Assembly: GCA_037178625.1 (NCBI GenBank)
Contig: CM074133.1
Location: forward strand, 1,612,001-1,676,000
Direction of reading: 5' to 3'
Source: Skeletonema tropicum
Taxonomy: Eukaryota > Bacillariophyta > Thalassiosirophyceae > Thalassiosirales > Thalassiosiraceae
DNA length: 64,000 nucleotides
Position numbers and translations under genes: made by a program. Positions 60,501 through 64,000 of the stretch are shown here, in pieces (positions within the stretch are counted from its first letter, which is position 1; the number at the start of each line of letters is the position of its first letter). Under the pieces are notes generated by a model. It was not told where the DNA came from, searched no databases, and saw only the letters and a program-made list of their open reading frames with translations.

Positions 60501-60881
60501 TCGGCTGGTATCCTGGATCAGCAAGGCTTTAAGAAACTCTCCAAGAACAAGGAGAGCAACGTAGAGACGAATGTTTACCAATCTGAACTTGACGATCTCA
60601 ATGAACAAGTCTATGCGTTAGAGACGAGCATTTCGGAACAACTAGCAATTAGGAAAGAATATGCTTCCACTCTCGACCAATTGTACGATCAAGATGAAGC
60701 TGATTCAAAAGCCAACCTTGAAGTGCTGGATAATATTCAAGCACAGGTCAAACTCCTTGCCAAGAAGCTCGCGACGGACGACGACAAAATTGCTTCGTTG
60801 CGACGATCACTGCGAGAGAAAAAAGAACGCGTCGTCAATTTGGAATATGGCAAAAAGAGGAGAGATATCATGCAAACATAA
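57591..60881 (+). CDS. Large coiled-coil protein, function unknown
   Basis: A 1096-residue single-exon frame. The N-terminal 290 residues are acidic and Ser/Asp-rich (disordered). Coiled coil appears from about 298 (LEQLQQMTLDELKSELMKIQ) to 350, then another disordered region, then long heptad-rich helices from about 620 to 1096 (IMIEELENELKEKGEIVANL, EEINNCELQITRMRKRIDDE, LTEELAAAQAKIDEE-like stretches, LDNIQAQVKLLAKKLATDDD). A short RRPSMLVRRKSFRGFFGL basic stretch near 583-600 could be a phosphorylation or membrane-binding site. There is no motor, kinase or membrane domain. It is probably a structural or scaffold protein; nothing points to a specific complex. Its stop is 8 bp from that of the convergent nuclease gene. 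Confidence 0.75.
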   Translation: MFVNLGQAMKRRGSAKGSASVNVNRLPEEQFDEEQSLDPLSYRLQHLNQRGCNSGDDVDPFDVGSAGSCSDDQLEDINKDTAKGSVDDAGWGANSNYNSGSDYDYDECYQEGDGLFLDFGGRTPQIRRHSSTPGFSGGGSQSTHSHWESTVEHSRRSLSTISCTLNDVSDGLADIERQCVEMISKNNAPASPHELCMPVEQAIAPRSSVGQTSKRAQSISTLSTLSSPTDKCMRINIASADKPQSSLPPPPLSYKPVSRRSSLNAKEETEDITQTDNSTFVEVSIVPQRVEAHKEEECPRLEQLQQMTLDELKSELMKIQAQSKTNLENSWKAAERMRVENSELDEKAERLKTKLDLAFKAGPPLSRRRTDSVKYDHYDLEEEMSDVNPVDGREGKLGQNLSNNKTESRGGVSSCDMKSFAPFSEEEDKYDSIDDVIEAFEVDLESPSGNLPANNNMRQVENSDRSGDSGEFGFFCLDINQSAVKTPLASNTGKSHCLDQSDGNDELSDTKSGVYYPPPNEEEEEGDSVSVSSPRKVSGDNAVAIKVVADKPGFKKRATLGEDQSQNLQSASDNWRDLKRRPSMLVRRKSFRGFFGLNDSTMTAESGMSSDNLDNSNSNQSATLSIEALLDINANIFQVEARSIMIEELENELKEKGEIVANLTGEVEEQNEEINNCELQITRMRKRIDDEYKELTRTQSILQQSVKELIQWDSAIESRLDQTEGRRQRLKQQEKDLKVKLQLKEPNVSDCKVELEHQRSRCKDDYKASQEKSSVSLSMVMNSLRAMNCDNNLEQRSKQLLDSFDTQTDTLHQLFGNSDRVASFTTLKKRIEDQRDIIIKASDKLFRSETDLRGNLIRLKLNREGSNECSHIMESSLASEFTESMLAHIVQAREDHARFLFAAVTKVDDYLMWWDHLLDANSTPKGCEEQGDALHICAILERVLADVTEELAAAQAKIDEEYDLFQSNLLSAGILDQQGFKKLSKNKESNVETNVYQSELDDLNEQVYALETSISEQLAIRKEYASTLDQLYDQDEADSKANLEVLDNIQAQVKLLAKKLATDDDKIASLRRSLREKKERVVNLEYGKKRRDIMQT

Positions 60882-60889
60882 ATCACTAT

Positions 60890-62392
60890 CTACATAATTT
60901 CATTTGACACCGTTCCGTCTATGAACCTTTCCCTCATCTCGTGGCAATTACAATACTTCCAGTTACAATGATGCCAAGCTTTTGGATCTTGCAGATCAAC
61001 CAACTCTTTGATTTGCTTTTGTATAGATATAACTTCATTTTCGGTTTGATCAAGCACAGACATTATGTCATTGAGTGAAAAATCTAGATGCTTTGCTTTG
61101 CCCCCTGGAGCATCGGGAGGTGTGTCAAAATTAGCAGCCATATCGTCAAGGTGAGAAGTGAGATACATGAGGCGCAGTGATTCAAGCGTCAATAATTCGC
61201 TCCACTTAGGATGATGCTGTTCGTTCTCATATCCGAGGCTTTGAAGTAATTTCTGCCTTAGTTCCCAAGAAAGGCTGTATCTGTAGTCAACAGTCTTCCC
61301 AACCTCCTCACTCTCTTGCCACTGTCTTTGCTCCAGCCTTTCAGTTTGTAAAATCATCTTCCACAATATCAAAGCGTAAACTTTCATCTTCCAAAATTGC
61401 TCATTCGCGATACGTTCATTGGTTGCTGCAGAATACTTAAAGTGGGGCTTCTTTCCAGTCTTGTAATCAAGAATTCTTAGACTTGCACCACTGTTATTGG
61501 AAGGTATCAGGTCAATGCGATCGATTTTCCCTCGGACAATAAAACTGTCGGTATCTGTCGGAAACTTTGCATTCACCCACATTTCTCTCATCAATGGTGT
61601 GACGTTACGTGGATCTTCTAAATCATAATAATTCTTCAACAGCTGCAGAGATGATTGGCCCCAATCAATCTCTGCATTGATATCAAAGGGAGAATTTTCA
61701 TTTCCATCATCGTGATTGTCAATTCGGAATAAGCTATCATAGCTCTCGGTACTGTATTCTCTATCCCTTGCAACAACATTGTTACTTGATTCTCTATCAC
61801 CACGAAGACCGCTCCACTCCTTTCGAAACAAGTTCTGCAAATTGTCCAAGGTTCGCTGTGGCGGCGCAAGCTCAAACACATCCTCCAATGCCTTATGACA
61901 AATGATACCACGTGCCAGCTCGGGAGTCATGGGGGGGTCTGGCTTGAGCTTGAGTATGTATTGGAAGAAGAATGCCTGGTGGCATTTGGTGAAGGATTCA
62001 AGTGATGTGGGTGATAACTTATTTGGTAGCGGAATCTCGTCGAGATTTTGATCACGGAGAATTTCGTATGGATCGAGTAGCGTTGGTGCTGCGTGATTGT
62101 CGTTTTGATTCAATAGTGATGCTGCTTCTAAATGTGATGATGATGATGATGATGATTGTCGTGAAGAGAATATGGCAGATGATGTACAAGAAGTTGTTCT
62201 ACTCAATATACGTGGACATGATGATCGCATCGAAACTGCACGAAGCATCATCATTTCGGTATGGATGAAAGCAGTAGATAACTCAAACTCAAACAGTAGG
62301 GCAGCAGCGGTGCACCAGAGGAGAAGAGGAAGAGGTGATGATGGAGCCCACTGCTTAGTTTGGATACGATGGTAAGAACGCTTCAGTGCCAT
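60890..62392 (-). CDS. RecB/AddB-type PD-(D/E)XK nuclease with possible Fe-S cluster
   Basis: A 500-residue single-exon product from the ATG at 62392. A leader with a hydrophobic stretch (about residues 20-42) suggests organelle targeting. The nuclease fold follows: LSPTSLESFTKCHQAFFFQY near 127, RGIICHKALEDVFE (His of motif I), IVRGKIDRIDLI (Asp of motif II, near 285), LRILDYKTGKKPHFKYS (DYKTGK, catalytic Asp and Lys) and a QFWKMKVYALILWKM strand. One Cys lies before the fold (FTKCHQ) and three sit close to the C-terminus (HHCNWKYCNCHEM). One N-terminal plus three C-terminal cysteines is the pattern by which Cas4 and AddB bind a [4Fe-4S] cluster. It may process organellar or nuclear DNA ends. 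Substrate unknown. Confidence 0.82.
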   Translation of the reverse strand: MALKRSYHRIQTKQWAPSSPLPLLLWCTAAALLFEFELSTAFIHTEMMMLRAVSMRSSCPRILSRTTSCTSSAIFSSRQSSSSSSSHLEAASLLNQNDNHAAPTLLDPYEILRDQNLDEIPLPNKLSPTSLESFTKCHQAFFFQYILKLKPDPPMTPELARGIICHKALEDVFELAPPQRTLDNLQNLFRKEWSGLRGDRESSNNVVARDREYSTESYDSLFRIDNHDDGNENSPFDINAEIDWGQSSLQLLKNYYDLEDPRNVTPLMREMWVNAKFPTDTDSFIVRGKIDRIDLIPSNNSGASLRILDYKTGKKPHFKYSAATNERIANEQFWKMKVYALILWKMILQTERLEQRQWQESEEVGKTVDYRYSLSWELRQKLLQSLGYENEQHHPKWSELLTLESLRLMYLTSHLDDMAANFDTPPDAPGGKAKHLDFSLNDIMSVLDQTENEVISIQKQIKELVDLQDPKAWHHCNWKYCNCHEMRERFIDGTVSNEIM

Positions 62393-62741
62393 CACTTCGA
62401 CGGTAGCAGTGCCTACTTATCATGTCATACGATAGCTGAACGATCCACAAGCTTCACTACCTTTTGAATTGGTGATGATGTTGTTGAGAGGTAGGTCCGC
62501 TGTTAATACTTCTTGTGTTGGCTTTGATGGCTGCGGTCTGCGGTATTGTAGGGCTGGGTTTGCTTTCTGGCTTTCGATGAGTTTGATGTCGTTTTCGGGG
62601 AAGAGAGTCATATTAGAGGGCATAGCCCTCTATCTAGATAACAAGTACATAATTAATTTTGGGGGGCGTGCCCTTTGATGCGCTTTTCAATCTCATTCCA
62701 CAAAATCTTTAAGTTCGGGGGGGGTGTCGCGCGCAGCCATA
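62393..62741. other. Intergenic before the long-TIR element
   Basis: This 349-bp region contains a 67-codon minus-strand frame without homology, which I do not call. GGGGGGCGTGCCC and GTTCGGGGGGGGTG G-runs occur near 62660 and 62713. Nothing else is clear. Confidence 0.3.
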
Positions 62742-63376
62742 ATCATATAGCGCCGTTTCTCAATAATCAAATAGCGCCAGGTACATGTACGCAATTCCTA
62801 CATACGTAAGGTGGCCCTTTCTCACACAAAGCTCGCACATTTCTCACTTTTGTCAAATGCCCCGCATGAAACTTTTTACCACCATCATTCCACCCGTCTT
62901 ACATTCCTCTCCGGCACATAAACGGCACTCCTACATATGAAATGGGACTTCACTACCATTAGCAGTACTCGACCAGCGGAAGCGGCAATCCACGATACGT
63001 TTCGTCCTTATCATCCTTTCTCTTATTTAAGTTAGTCTCAGGTACTTATGAAAGATACGTCACCCATCACCAAAGTTTGCGTAGTAAGTAGATAAGTAGG
63101 ATGGAAGCAGCAGGTAGAGGTAAGAGATAACCCATAGTCTTGCTAACACGGTACTGATTAGTCTCGCTAAAGGTACTGATACTATCTGCGATGACAGTTT
63201 TCAATTGCTGTGCATGTGTGTGTGTTGTGAGTTGATGATGCGTGGCGAGCAAAAAAAATTTGAGCGTTTAAGAGGTTAAGTGCGAGCGTTGTGTGAGAAA
63301 GGGCCACCTTACGTATGTAGGAATTGCCTACATGTACCTGGCGCTATTTGATTATTGAGAAACGGCGCTATGTGAT
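62742..63376. mobile_element. 635-bp element with about 96-bp terminal inverted repeats (MITE-like)
   Basis: Left arm 62742-62837 and right arm 63281-63376 are inverted copies matching at 93 of 96 positions by eye (differences at the fourth base, near the middle, and near the inner end). Each arm contains a 6-bp-spaced direct pair of ATAATCAxATAGCGCC-like units. The interior (about 440 bp) has no recognisable transposase. I could not see a clear target-site duplication. Long near-perfect ends and no coding content fit a non-autonomous foldback or Mutator-like element. Confidence 0.8.
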
Positions 63377-63645
63377 CGCGGTTGAAACGTATCGTAAATA
63401 CTGTACGATCGCCCTCAAATCCTACCTTTGACTTCAATTACGGGAGTTAGTGGACAAGTGAGGTATCAATGAGCTTCTACGGACAAAATAAATAACATCA
63501 ACGCTTTGAAATAGGGTCAGCATCCTAGTAGTTACTGAGTTATGGCTAGTCGTAGGGAGCCCATTTTCACCATGGTTGTGTCGTTTTAGATCCCATAATC
63601 GGATTCGAGTCAGGGCAAAAGACTTAATTTTACCTTGTGTACTTA

Positions 63646-63655
63646 GGAATTAGTA
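63646..63655 (+). promoter_or_regulatory. GGAATTAGTA motif, copy 6
   Basis: An exact copy near the right edge with no annotated gene within 1.2 kb inside the window, so its neighbours cannot be judged. The context ACTTA before and TG after resembles copies 2 and 3. Confidence 0.3.
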
Positions 63656-63721
63656 TGTCAGTGCCAGTTATTGTCACACAGACAAATTAAACTGATCTTT
63701 CTCGAGTAGGGTAAAATAGGC

Positions 63722-63864
63722 TTTGAAAACCACTTTTGAAGTAGAGGAATGCAAAATTATTAATTTTGGGCTTCGACAGTGCATTCTACTAGTTCCGACA
63801 GTGGTAATGTCGAAAAGAATTTTCGAAAAATTCCTTCTGGAAGCTACAAAAAGTGGTTTTCAAA
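63722..63864. repeat. 16-bp perfect inverted repeat with 111-bp loop
   Basis: TTTGAAAACCACTTTT at 63722-63737 is repeated in inverse orientation at 63849-63864. The loop contains smaller hairpin-forming blocks. It could be a small foldback element or chance structure. Confidence 0.55.
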
Positions 63865-64000
63865 CTTTTATGTAGGATTTGAAAGCGATCGTACAGTAGG
63901 CAGCCAGGTAAGTACAATCGGAGTATTTTGTTAGCTAAGTACTTATTTAGGCCCCTCCTATTGAAACCGTACGTCCCGCTTTTTACGTCCCGCGTAACGG

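Larger units (their letters stand above)
63377..64000. other. Repeat-bearing interval at the window end
   Basis: It holds a dispersed repeat (63526-63588) resembling 1696-1756, a GGAATTAGTA copy (63646-63655) and a 16-bp perfect inverted repeat (63722-63737 with 63849-63864). No protein gene is visible before the window ends. Confidence 0.45.

Noticed and set aside
62420..62623. 67-codon minus-strand frame upstream of the RecB-like nuclease
   Set aside because: It has an ATG but no homology that I recognise and lies in repeat-bearing intergenic DNA. It could be an exon of an undetected gene, but I cannot support that.

Overview
The window reads as nuclear DNA of a diatom, most likely a centric one. 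The evidence is the set of bipartite plastid-targeting leaders with the ASAF-type cleavage motif (PAP/fibrillin protein at 24704, extrinsic photosystem II protein at 41159, thioredoxin at 42309), short GT-AG introns of about 80-110 nt, dense gene packing on both strands, and a DUF6824-like repeat protein of a type common in diatoms. There is no bacterial, viral or organellar gene block. One 500-N assembly gap lies at 1887-2386. I cannot name the species from sequence alone.

Layout. 0-12 kb: a glycosyltransferase-like membrane protein, a repeat-bearing gap region, an Atg22/UMF1-like transporter with an apparent one-base frameshift, a small mitochondrial-type membrane protein, an aspartic-protease-like protein lacking its first catalytic motif, a hypothetical protein with internal duplication, and an HflX GTPase. 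12-15.5 kb is gene-poor and holds a 584-bp hAT transposon derivative with perfect terminal repeats and target-site duplication. 15.5-30 kb: SOF1/DCAF13, a basic hypothetical, a FAM151 protein, a large zinc-finger/Tudor-like protein, a plastid PAP/fibrillin protein, a DUF2256 zinc protein, an F-box-like protein and a linker histone.

30-37.6 kb is the most unusual part. A 1655-residue protein carries 15 BRC-like (RAD51-binding type) repeats followed by a C-terminal region resembling the OB fold of the telomeric CST subunit TEN1. It lies tail to tail, 36 bp away, with an HROB-like homologous-recombination OB-fold protein. Together they suggest a locus for recombination and chromosome-end maintenance. 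This is inference from motifs read by eye.

38-54.4 kb is ordinary dense housekeeping DNA: a SET-domain methyltransferase, an SDR, the PsbQ/Psb31-group protein, thioredoxin, a complex I assembly factor (NDUFAF3), a MAPK15-like kinase, an Hv1-type proton channel, SGF11 (SAGA), COX17, TBP, a mitochondrial RCC1-like protein, a class I methyltransferase and an MRG/Eaf3 protein. 54.4-57.6 kb and 62.4-64 kb are repeat-rich, with long inverted repeats (foldback or MITE-like elements), and enclose a coiled-coil protein and a RecB-type PD-(D/E)XK nuclease.

A 10-bp motif, GGAATTAGTA, occurs six times in intergenic DNA. Four copies lie near the middle of divergent promoter regions, which makes it a candidate regulatory element.
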